NCBI RefSeq assembly: GCF_032362555.1
Contig: NC_083536.1
Coordinates: 9,610,001-9,674,000 of the forward strand
Reading direction: 5' to 3'
DNA: 64,000 nt
From: Amyelois transitella
Taxonomy: Eukaryota > Arthropoda > Insecta > Lepidoptera > Pyralidae
Part shown: positions 40,144 through 48,905 of the stretch, one piece after another
Numbering within the stretch: the first letter of the stretch is position 1
Layout of the letters: each line of letters begins with the position of its first letter
Position numbers and translations under genes: made by a program
The notes under the pieces: model-generated
Told to the model about the DNA's origin: nothing
Databases searched by the model: none
Seen by the model: only the letters and a program-made list of their open reading frames with translations

Positions 40144-41415
40144 ATGTCGAATAACGAAGTTGATATGATCTATAAATCTCTTAGATTAGTGCCGGAATTC
40201 GATGGCAATCCGCACATACTAACTCGATTTATTAGTTTATGTGACCAATTGGTACTTACTTACTTTAGAGCTGAACCGGGTCACGAGTTAACTAATCTAG
40301 CTCTCCTTAACGGAATTTTAAATAAGGTCACGGGACCCGCCGCGAGGTACATAAATGCTAATGGTATCCCGGATACCTGGAATGGTGTTAGAGCTGCGTT
40401 AATTAATAATTTCGCTGACCATCGAGATGAGACCGCTTTATACAGTGACTTATCCATGCAGACTCAAGGGTCCAGTAGTCCTCAGGAGTTTTACGAAAGA
40501 TGCCAAAATCTTTTTAGTACGATAATGACTTTTATCTCGCTTCACGAGACGGTCCCTACCACGATCGAGGCTAAACGAACGCTTTACAAAAAATTAACCC
40601 TTCAAGCCTATTTGAGAGGCCTTAAAGACCCTCTTGGATCTAGAATTCGGTGCATGCGCCCAGAGTCTATGGAAAAGGCTCTAGAATTCGTACAAGAGGA
40701 ATTAAATACCTTATATTTACAACACCGCAATGATGGTGGACCTGCTAGAAAGGACTGGTCTCATGCACATTCTAGTAATCAATTTAACTTGCCTTTAAAT
40801 AATTTTACTCCTAAATTTACACTGTTTAACGCTCCTAATGTACCGGGACCATCAAAACCTACACCTTTTAACATGGCTGGTCCTTATAGACCGCAACCAA
40901 TACAGCCTCAGACACAAGGGTGGAGGTCTAACATGCCTATGAACCAGCCACCCCGCGGCTTAACACGTACTCAACAAATGATGCGTGCTCCCTTGCATGG
41001 TTATAACCCAAATAGAAATGTATTTAAAATACCTCCTAGGCCTCAGTTTCAACCTTCATTTAATGCCAATAATACACCTAAGCCTATGAGCGGCGTTAGT
41101 CATTTTGTGTCAAAACCTCTACCACCTTCGGGTCGTGATTGGAGACAGTTTGGTAATCCTCCTCCGAGTAATTATTTTAAAACACGCGAAGTTAACCTTA
41201 ACGAGTTCGATTATTATAATGATTACAATGATTATAACTACACAGATTATGAACAAGAATACTATTATAATAATGAACAGTATCTGGACCCAAGATACTA
41301 CGAGGATCCATATTCTTATCAGAGTACTCCGGTTGTGGAGGAAGTAGACCATGACACAGTCACTGAGCAAGCCGAAAATTTTCAAAAGGTTTCGAAATCA
41401 GAAAAACCAAAATAG
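40144..41415 (+). CDS. gag: Gag-like structural protein
   Basis: 423 residues from the first ATG at 40,144. The longer open frame upstream has no ATG and includes the leader. The front half has the helical character of Ty3/gypsy Gag (PEFDGNPHILTRFISLCDQL, QGSSSPQEFYERCQNL, AYLRGLKDPLGSRIR). The rear half is rich in Pro, Asn and Gln, then Tyr/Asp/Asn. No CCHC knuckle is visible, as is usual for errantiviruses. Near the end, A AAT TTT (41,376-41,382) fits a -1 slippery heptamer just before the stop, and the protease frame is -1 relative to gag. Confidence 0.82.
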   Translation: MSNNEVDMIYKSLRLVPEFDGNPHILTRFISLCDQLVLTYFRAEPGHELTNLALLNGILNKVTGPAARYINANGIPDTWNGVRAALINNFADHRDETALYSDLSMQTQGSSSPQEFYERCQNLFSTIMTFISLHETVPTTIEAKRTLYKKLTLQAYLRGLKDPLGSRIRCMRPESMEKALEFVQEELNTLYLQHRNDGGPARKDWSHAHSSNQFNLPLNNFTPKFTLFNAPNVPGPSKPTPFNMAGPYRPQPIQPQTQGWRSNMPMNQPPRGLTRTQQMMRAPLHGYNPNRNVFKIPPRPQFQPSFNANNTPKPMSGVSHFVSKPLPPSGRDWRQFGNPPPSNYFKTREVNLNEFDYYNDYNDYNYTDYEQEYYYNNEQYLDPRYYEDPYSYQSTPVVEEVDHDTVTEQAENFQKVSKSEKPK

Positions 41416-44400
41416 AATTAAATTTTCATATACAGCGACAACTCGGATACATACAAATTAAAAATCCCCCACTTAAGTTTCTAATCGACACCGGGGCGAA
41501 TCAGTCTTTTATAAGTCCGGAAGCAGTTAGCAAATTTTATAATCATATACCACTAAACTACGAGCCCTTCGAAGTAACGAATGTTCACGGCACTACTAAG
41601 AATGATTATTCAATTACTTTACCTTGTTTTTCTGAATTTAATGAAAATAGTAATATAAATCTATTTGTGTATAAATTCCACAACTACTTCGATGGACTCC
41701 TAGGTTTTGATTTACTTGAGAAGTGGGCTAGTAAGATTGATCTTAACCGTAAATTGTTAATAACCCCGCATGCCCAGTTACCTATTGAGATGTATGATTC
41801 TCGTAATGTTAACCTATACGAGGATATCATATCCGCTAACTCTTCGAAGTTGATCCGAGTACCTATTAATACGCTAGATGGGGAAGTGCTAATAAATGAT
41901 CAAATTATTTGCAATTGCCTAGTATCCAATTGCTTTACTACCGTAAAAAGTAACCGTGGTTGGGTACAGGTTACTAACCCTACATCAAATGACGTTATTT
42001 TCTCAATGGATCGTCCAGTAGAAGCTGAACTATTTTGTATTGAAAGTGAAGGTATAGAGATTCCGTCTGATCGAGTTAACGCCGTACTATCTCGTCTCCG
42101 CACGGATCATTTAAATCCAGAGGAACTCGCTAATTTACGAAATCTTTGCGCAAAGTACGCGGACGTATTTTATATTGAGGGAGAGACATTAACATTTAAC
42201 AATAAAGTCAAACATCGCATCCGAACAACTGATGAAATTCCAGTACATACTAAAACCTACAGATATCCTTACGTCCACAGACAAGAGGTCAGAGACCAAA
42301 TTAATAAGATGCTTGAGCAAAACATTATACGACCTTCTGACTCTGCTTGGAGCTCTCCTATTTGGATTGTACCCAAAAAGGCAGATGCCTCCGGCAAGGT
42401 TAAATGGCGTCTTGTTGTGGACTTCCGCAAGGTTAACGAGAAAACGATTGACGACAAATACCCCATACCGAATATAACAGACGTACTTGACAAACTTGGT
42501 AAATGTCAGTATTTTAGCACCCTGGATTTGGCTAGTGGATTCTACCAAGTGGAGATGCACCCTGACGATATCCACAAAACAGCATTTAATGTGGAAAGCG
42601 GCCATTACGAATTTCTTCGTATGCCCATGGGTCTTAAGAATTCTCCATCCACATTCCAAAGAGCTATGGATAATATCCTTAGAGACCTTAACAACATCTG
42701 TCTTGTCTATTTGGACGATATCGTAGTATTTAGCACGTCCCTGCAGGAGCATATAGTAAACCTAGAAAAGGTATTCAAAAGACTGAGGGAATCTAACTTT
42801 AAAATTCAAATGGATAAGTCCGAATTTTTAAAGTTAGAAACCAGCTTTCTAGGTCATATTATATGTAATGAAGGGGTTAAGCCAAACCCAGACAAAATCA
42901 AGGCAATAGAAAACTATCCTATTCCTAAAACACCTACAGAAATCAAACGTTTTCTCGGCCTGATCGGATATTACAGGAAATTTATCCCCGATTTCGCTAA
43001 ACTAACCAAACCTCTAACACAATGCTTAAAGAAGGGTAGTAAAATAACGTTAGATCAAAAATACATAAACTGCTTTGAACATTGTAAAAAACTCCTTACT
43101 AACGATCCCATCTTACAATATCCGGATTTTAATAAAGATTTCATTTTAACAACAGACGCTTCTAATGTGGCAATCGGAGCTGTTTTATCTCAAGGTCCAA
43201 TAGGTTCTGACAAACCTATAGCATACGCTTCACGTACCCTTAATTCTAGCGAATTAAATTACAGCACCATTGAGAAGGAGCTTTTAGCCATCGTATGGGC
43301 CACCAAATATTTCCGGCCGTATTTGTTCGGAAGGAAATTTAAAATTATCACGGACCATAAGCCCCTTCAATGGATCATGAACTTGAAGGAGCCTAACTCC
43401 AGATTAACGAGATGGCGGTTAAAGCTGAGTGAGTACGATTTTACCATAGAGTACAAACAGGGTAAATCCAATACTAATGCAGATGCATTATCGCGATTGG
43501 AACTCAATAATGAGGAGCTTTTGTCCATCGTAGCTAACCCATCAGAAAAAACACCTTCACTTGACGAATCTAGAACTATCACAGCTAATGAACCTATCGA
43601 TAACTCTGGTACCGCTACAGCTCACACAGATAACGAAAATCCCATTCTAGAAGTCCCGATTTCTGATGACCCTTTGAACAAATTCACAAAACAAATAATT
43701 TTCAACATAGTAGGTGATATCAAAGGCAGAACGATCGTTACTAAACCTTTTGATACTCACACCCGTATCACTATACAAGTGTCAGAATCTACTTTAGAAG
43801 AGGATGTTGTTAATGCCATTAAAGAATACGTTCATCCAAAAATTAAGACAGGCTTATTAATTAACCCAACATTAGGTATGTACAGCATAATCCCTATCAT
43901 TCAAAAGCACTTTAAAAACTCATCAATGAACTTAGTACTAACAAAAAAGGAACTGGACAATGTACGAGAATATCTAAGGCAGCAGGAAATCATTAACAAA
44001 TATCATGACGGTAAAACTAATCATAGGGGTATTAATGAGACTTACTTAGCTCTATCCCATAAGTATTACTGGCCGAAAATGCGTGAACAAATAACAAAAT
44101 TTATAAACGAGTGCACTATTTGCGGTCAAGCAAAGTACGATCGCAACCCTATCAAACAACAATTTAAATTAGTTCCACCTTCTAGCAAACCATTTGAGAC
44201 AGTGCATCTCGATTTACTAACTATTCAGAGTGAAAAGTTTTTGTCCATAGTTGATTCCTTCTCTAAATACGCTCAGGCATATCACTTAAGGGATGGAACT
44301 GCAATAAGTGTTGTACAAGCTTTGCTCATATTTTGCACTCACCACGGAATACCAATTACTATAGTTACCGATAACGGGCCGGAATTCACAAATCAACTTT

Positions 44401-45053
44401 TCTCTGAGTTTATAAGATTACATAAAATCCAGCATCATAGGGTGGCACCGAATACCCCTAATGAAAATGGTATTGTTGAAAAATTTCACGCCACGATTTT
44501 AGAACATCTTCGTATTCTCAAGCTCAGTCAAAAAGGAGAATCAGTAATCAATCTCATGCCTTATGCCCTTTTGGCTTATAACAGTAGTATTCACAGTTTC
44601 ACGAAGTGTAAACCTATAGAAATTATCACTGGACATTTCGACCCACGCGATCCTTTTGATCTAGATTTATCCGCACATTTAATGCAACAATATGCGACTA
44701 ATCATAAAGATAAAATGACCAAAGCATATAAAACGATTCACGAGTTATGTAACGAAACCCGCAAAGAGCTTACGGATAACCATAATCGTAATCGTGAGCC
44801 GGAAGTCTATCACTCGCCCGAGCAACAGATTTTCATAAAAAATCCATTTGCTTCTAGGCAAAAAGTAGCTCCCCGTTACACTCACGATATCGTCATGGCG
44901 GATCTTCCTATTCATATTTATACGAGGAAGAAACGTGGTCCCATCGCAAAATCTAGACTTAAAAGGGTTCCTAAAACCGCCCGATTGTTACAGAACGCTC
45001 CTGATCCTTCACCTGGTCCTGCCCATGGCTCTACCTCAAGAGATAAGACTTGA
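41367..45053 (+). CDS. pol: Pol polyprotein: protease, RT, RNase H, integrase
   Basis: The open frame starts at 41,367 without an ATG and is reached by -1 frameshifting from gag. The protease active site is DTGAN (41,487). RT shows VDFRKVNEKT, YFSTLDLASGFYQVEM and VYLDDIVVFS (42,705). RNase H shows LTTDASNVAIGAVL (43,150) and TDHKPLQW. The integrase has an HHCC finger (H...H...CTICGQ), catalytic Asp in HLDLLT, Asp in VTDNGPEFTN and Glu in NENGIVEKFH. The frame is uninterrupted over more than 1,200 codons. It overlaps the start of env. Confidence 0.92.
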   Translation, partial: ASRKFSKGFEIRKTKIELNFHIQRQLGYIQIKNPPLKFLIDTGANQSFISPEAVSKFYNHIPLNYEPFEVTNVHGTTKNDYSITLPCFSEFNENSNINLFVYKFHNYFDGLLGFDLLEKWASKIDLNRKLLITPHAQLPIEMYDSRNVNLYEDIISANSSKLIRVPINTLDGEVLINDQIICNCLVSNCFTTVKSNRGWVQVTNPTSNDVIFSMDRPVEAELFCIESEGIEIPSDRVNAVLSRLRTDHLNPEELANLRNLCAKYADVFYIEGETLTFNNKVKHRIRTTDEIPVHTKTYRYPYVHRQEVRDQINKMLEQNIIRPSDSAWSSPIWIVPKKADASGKVKWRLVVDFRKVNEKTIDDKYPIPNITDVLDKLGKCQYFSTLDLASGFYQVEMHPDDIHKTAFNVESGHYEFLRMPMGLKNSPSTFQRAMDNILRDLNNICLVYLDDIVVFSTSLQEHIVNLEKVFKRLRESNFKIQMDKSEFLKLETSFLGHIICNEGVKPNPDKIKAIENYPIPKTPTEIKRFLGLIGYYRKFIPDFAKLTKPLTQCLKKGSKITLDQKYINCFEHCKKLLTNDPILQYPDFNKDFILTTDASNVAIGAVLSQGPIGSDKPIAYASRTLNSSELNYSTIEKELLAIVWATKYFRPYLFGRKFKIITDHKPLQWIMNLKEPNSRLTRWRLKLSEYDFTIEYKQGKSNTNADALSRLELNNEELLSIVANPSEKTPSLDESRTITANEPIDNSGTATAHTDNENPILEVPISDDPLNKFTKQIIFNIVGDIKGRTIVTKPFDTHTRITIQVSESTLEEDVVNAIKEYVHPKIKTGLLINPTLGMYSIIPIIQKHFKNSSMNLVLTKKELDNVREYLRQQEIINKYHDGKTNHRGINETYLALSHKYYWPKMREQITKFINECTICGQAKYDRNPIKQQFKLVPPSSKPFETVHLDLLTIQSEKFLSIVDSFSKYAQAYHLRDGTAISVVQALLIFCTHHGIPITIVTDNGPEFTNQLFSEFIRLHKIQHHRVAPNTPNENGIVEKFHATILEHLRILKLSQKGESVINLMPYALLAYNSSIHSFTKCKPIEIITGHFDPRDPFDLDLSAHLMQQYATNHKDKMTKAYKTIHELCNETRKELTDNHNRNREPEVYHSPEQQIFIKNPFASRQKVAPRYTHDIVMADLPIHIYTRKKRGPIAKSRLKRVPKTARLLQNAPDPSPGPAHGSTSRDKT

Positions 45054-46752
45054 GAGCCTAGACAATGGACCCGGCATCTTACCTTTCAAACTAGGCGAGG
45101 CTAAAATCATATCCCATCATCACTCCTTCATTCAGAATGTTAACTTGGACCTTTTACAAGATAAAATTAACTCCGTAAATGACCAGTTATTAACTAGCAG
45201 CCCCGATCTTCACAATAAAACTAATTTATTATTCCAGCCTCATATAGACTATCTTAAAAATAAACTTAAAAACGTGTCTGAGCAACTTAAATCTTTTGAG
45301 ACGGGTCGTGTAAAGAGAGGTCTCATAGATGGTCTCGGCAGTGTCGTAAAAAGCATTACAGGTAACCTTGATTACACCGATGCGCTACATTATAATCACG
45401 CAATAAAAGCTCTCGAAGAAGACGAACATAGGCTTGCTACCGAATTTAATCAACATGTTAGTTTAACAAAAGATCTCACTTCCCAATATTCCAAAATTAT
45501 CAATGATATAGTAAAGAACCAGAACAAAATGGCGGACTTAATTAATAGAATTAACGAAAGTGATGCAAGTAGGGATTATGATTTAATAAAATATGCACAT
45601 CTAGCTCAGATGCTTATCATTCTTAGCGATAACGTAGATTCTATCTCACAAGAATTAACTCGTTTACAAAACATCTTAGCATTCATAAGAACCTCTACTA
45701 TGCACCATTCAGCTATTAGTTTAGATGAAATACGGAATATATTACACAAACTGACAGCTATATATGGCCGAGATAGAATAATTGATTTAGACATCAGAGA
45801 ATATTATGAGTTAGTTAGATTAGGTTCATATTACGTAGGAAATAATATAGTAATAGTATATAAATTCCCAATTTTCCAGCTTCCTATATATGACTTATAC
45901 AAGTTATCTATCATACCTAACAGATTTCATGAAGTCCTTATACCGCCTTCTCCTTTCCTAGCCATCTTCCAGAAAGATTTCAAGAACATAGAGGCTGAAT
46001 GCCCGAAGTCTAGTAAATGGTTTATATGCGAGGAAAAACGAAGTTTGCAGAACCGCCCATCACAGAGCTGCATACCTGAACTTATCACCACACAGAAAAG
46101 GAATCCAACATGCCAGCCCATCGCGATCACTTTGGACCAAATAGCTTACGAGGAACTTGATGACAGATATTACACCATAAACTTCCCATCTCCTACGAAG
46201 ATTCACCTATCCTGCGGACAAGACCTTTACAAAGAAGTTAACGGCAGCTATCTACTAACTATACCACAGAATTGCTATATAGAAACATCTCAACTACATA
46301 TTACTAACAAGAAAGATCGTTTGAAAGGCCACGTGCTCAAAATCATGGATCTACCCCATAAAGAAACGAACATTCAGACTCCAGCTCCAACCCTGAAACT
46401 TAACTCAATAAATCTGGAACACTTACATACTACCAACACAAAAATTATGCAAGAATCCCCACATATTATACAAGCTACAAATGATTACGGAATCTATCAC
46501 ACTACGATCCCGCTATACCTATCATTGTTCGGTGCATGCGCACTCGTTAGCTACGTTGCCTATCGCAAATACGTGCTAAATTCTAAGGGGACTACAGATG
46601 ACAATCCACAAAGCTGTCCAGATCAACCTGAAAGGATTTACACCATCCCGGAACCCAGCGAGAGGACAAGATGTAACCAACCCCCACCTCAATTTACTAC
46701 GAAAATCATCGGTGGTGGCTGTTCTTCGGCGGGAGGTGTTACGCGGTGCTAA
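44994..46752 (+). CDS. env: Envelope glycoprotein, baculovirus F-like
   Basis: Open to 46,752; first in-frame ATG at 45,025. A spliced mRNA using the acceptor at 44,993 would instead add a short hydrophobic N-terminus from the leader ATG, a likely signal peptide. A furin-type site RVKR lies at 45,307-45,318, followed by a Gly-rich hydrophobic fusion-peptide-like segment (GLIDGLGSVVKSITG). A long helical region, a Cys-containing ectodomain and a membrane segment (LYLSLFGACALVSYVAY, about 46,515-46,565) with a cytoplasmic tail follow. Known: F-like proteins mediate membrane fusion. The frame is intact. The signal peptide assignment is inference. Confidence 0.8.
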
Positions 46753-47026
46753 TCTATGAAGATCGCCGATGCAGCGTTGACCTAAAACAACACTGCACAC
46801 GGCCCGCGGTGCAGCGTCGGCATAACGTGCAGCGCGTGACTCGCTATGACGTCAACGGTGGCTTCGCAATATCGGAAATACGGAAATCATGTTACTTTTG
46901 ATTCACACTTCGATCATTGTCATTGTCTTAGAAATAATTAACTAAATGTAATTTTTACTTTAAAATTAAATCTTTTCAAATAACTTTGCTTTTTTTTTGG
47001 GACCTCCGGTTGTAGCCCACATAATT
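46737..47026 (+). repeat. 3' LTR
   Basis: Copy of the 5' LTR with one extra T. It is preceded by a short purine tract (CGGCGGGAGG), the probable polypurine tract, and overlaps the end of env. Confidence 0.9.
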
Positions 47027-47039
47027 ACTGTATAACTAT

Positions 47040-47466
47040 ATTTATTTTATTTATTTATTTATTCTTTATTGTAACAATTACAATTGGTAAAGTACAATAG
47101 GCGGACTTAATGCTAATAGCATTATCTAACAGTCTACCATTGGGTTAAGCGGAGAACCTTTGTGTGGGTGATAATAATGATGTACAATAAACATACTTAC
47201 CTACTATATGATATGTACTAAAAACCTATACATAATATATACCTATATATATATATATACTACAGTAAACATACATATACATAAATACATATATATATAC
47301 ATATATTTGCAGCAGATTACATACAGTGATTACTCTCTCATGACTGAGTCAGAAACAACTGGACCACATGCGACTTAAAACTGGCGCGGCTCAGAGAAAC
47401 TTGAACGGAATCGGGAAGTGCATTCCAAAGTCTAACAGCTGTAGCAGCGAAAGAATTTGAATAAAA
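47040..47466 (-). pseudogene. LINE C RT C-terminus and 3' UTR
   Basis: On the - strand, FYSNSFAATAVRLWNALPDS ends the LINE C protein. It follows directly on TPFHRTG, which is at about 52,080 on the other side of LINE D. The 3' untranslated region contains 'ctgttagataatgctattagcattaagtcc', familiar from lepidopteran Jockey-type elements, then the (AAAT)n tail. Confidence 0.75.
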
Positions 47467-47585
47467 GTCAGTCTCGACCGAACTCCGGTGAAGTCCGCAC
47501 GTACTCCTCTAATATAAAATATTATCGTCGCGTTCTCGCCGCACGTAAACAATCGGGTGTCGCCAACCTTTTGTACTTAGTCACA

Positions 47586-48449
47586 ATGGACTGTGCAAAC
47601 TGCAATGAGCCTGTACTTGACGGTGCTCAATGTACTGTATGTAAGTCGTACTACGATTTCAAATGTGCCGGTATTACCAAAACTGCTTATAAAGCTTTAG
47701 GTACTGGTCGGTCAAAGTCAAGTTGGAAGTGCTCCCCATGTTGTACTAAAAAGGACTCTGTGACTGATAGTCTTATCTCCAAGCTTGATAGTTTGGGTAA
47801 CCAGCTTGATACCATACAATCAGATATTAAAGGCATCAAGTGTTCGTGTGAAGTCACCAACACGAAGTTGGAATCACTTGGAGCAAGACTTGATGGAGTT
47901 GATCTGCGGGTTACTGGCTTGGAAGGTACCACATCCAGCTTGGTGTCTCAAGTGGATAGCATCCTGGAGCAGGCTATATCTAGGGACCAGTGGACGAGGC
48001 TCAGCAATGTAGAAATAAAGGGGGTTCCAGTTAAGCCTAACGAAAATCTTTTTGATATCGTCGCAAAGATTGGTGACGTCATCGGGTATGCGGTTCCGAA
48101 GTGCTCTCTCAGCTATGTGTCTCGGATACCAACACGGAACAACAAGGAGAAGTCAGTTATAGCTACTTTCGTAAATAGGTATGCGAAGGAGGACTTTGTG
48201 GCTGCTGCACGTTTGAAAAAGGTACTGACTGCCCAGGATATTGGGTTCTCCTCCAGGGACAGCAGGGTGTATGTCAATGATCATCTGTGCCCCGAGTACA
48301 AGAAGCTATTAAATGACACTAAAGCACTTGCTAAGGAAAGAGGGTTCCAGTATGTCTGGGTCAAGTTCGCTAAAATTCATGTTCGACGGAACGACAAATC
48401 TAACACTATTGTTATAAACTCAAGTGTTGATTTAAACAAGTTGCGCTAA
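47586..48449 (+). CDS. LINE D ORF1: PHD-type finger plus FP25-like domain
   Basis: 287 residues from the ATG at 47,586. Residues 1-55 form a PHD/zinc-binding finger (CANCNEP, CTVCKSYYDFKCAGI, WKCSPCC). A heptad-rich coiled coil follows (LISKLDSLGNQLDTIQSDIK, LGARLDGVDLRVTGLEG). The C-terminal half (VEIKGVPVKPNENLFDIVAK, LSYVSRIP, VYVNDHLCPEYKKLLNDTK) resembles the baculovirus FP25/Baculo_FP domain, itself related to LINE ORF1 proteins. Known: ORF1 proteins bind element RNA as trimers. The longer frame upstream is 5' leader. Intact. Confidence 0.82.
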   Translation: MDCANCNEPVLDGAQCTVCKSYYDFKCAGITKTAYKALGTGRSKSSWKCSPCCTKKDSVTDSLISKLDSLGNQLDTIQSDIKGIKCSCEVTNTKLESLGARLDGVDLRVTGLEGTTSSLVSQVDSILEQAISRDQWTRLSNVEIKGVPVKPNENLFDIVAKIGDVIGYAVPKCSLSYVSRIPTRNNKEKSVIATFVNRYAKEDFVAAARLKKVLTAQDIGFSSRDSRVYVNDHLCPEYKKLLNDTKALAKERGFQYVWVKFAKIHVRRNDKSNTIVINSSVDLNKLR

Positions 48450-48905
48450 TCTGTTTCTACATTTTGTTTACGTTACATTGCAGTGTTTTCTTTCACCTAT
48501 GTCAAAAGTTCCTAATTATACAATACTTTAATATCGAATGTTTAACTGAGAGAATGTTGCGTACCCCTGATTTTTTGCTATACATATTCACAACTTTTTA
48601 TATGCTACTTGCATTAACTAGTCCTTTGAATTGCGCTGATGTCTTTAAGGAGTGTCCATTAGTAATTATATCCGTCTTTGTCGCGCGTACGTTTATTTGC
48701 ATATTACCGTCCACGCACCAATTGTTATTGAGAAATATTTATCTACCTGCTACCGTTCACTCTCGGGAGCCGGCTAATGAGCTGATTGAGCCTTTTGTTA
48801 TTTTTATTGCCTATGACTTCGCTCAATCTACTTTGGTTTCGTACTTAATATATTATTTCTTATGCCTTATAGTGATGCTATTAAGAGGTAGTAACTGTTT
48901 TAAAA
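48450..48905 (+). other. LINE D inter-ORF region, 456 bp
   Basis: Separates ORF1 and ORF2. It contains a hydrophobic frame (48,464-48,919) without an ATG start or recognisable domain; I take it as untranslated. Confidence 0.45.

Larger units (their letters stand above)
39393..47026 (+). mobile_element. Complete env-bearing LTR retroelement (errantivirus-like), 7.6 kb
   Basis: Two LTRs of 289 and 290 bp differ, as far as I can see, only in a poly-T run. A 4-bp duplication ACTG flanks the element. It has a primer-binding site next to the 5' LTR and long gag, pol and env frames. Known: Ty3/gypsy-group errantiviruses of insects (gypsy, 17.6, TED) have this layout and an env gene acquired from a baculovirus F-type protein. 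No debilitating break was found, so it looks like a recent insertion. Confidence 0.88.

Noticed and set aside
41119-41385. 88-residue hydrophobic minus-strand frame (possible membrane protein)
   Set aside because: Antisense of the Tyr/Asn-rich tail of gag; the hydrophobicity is an artefact of complementing TAT/AAT codons.
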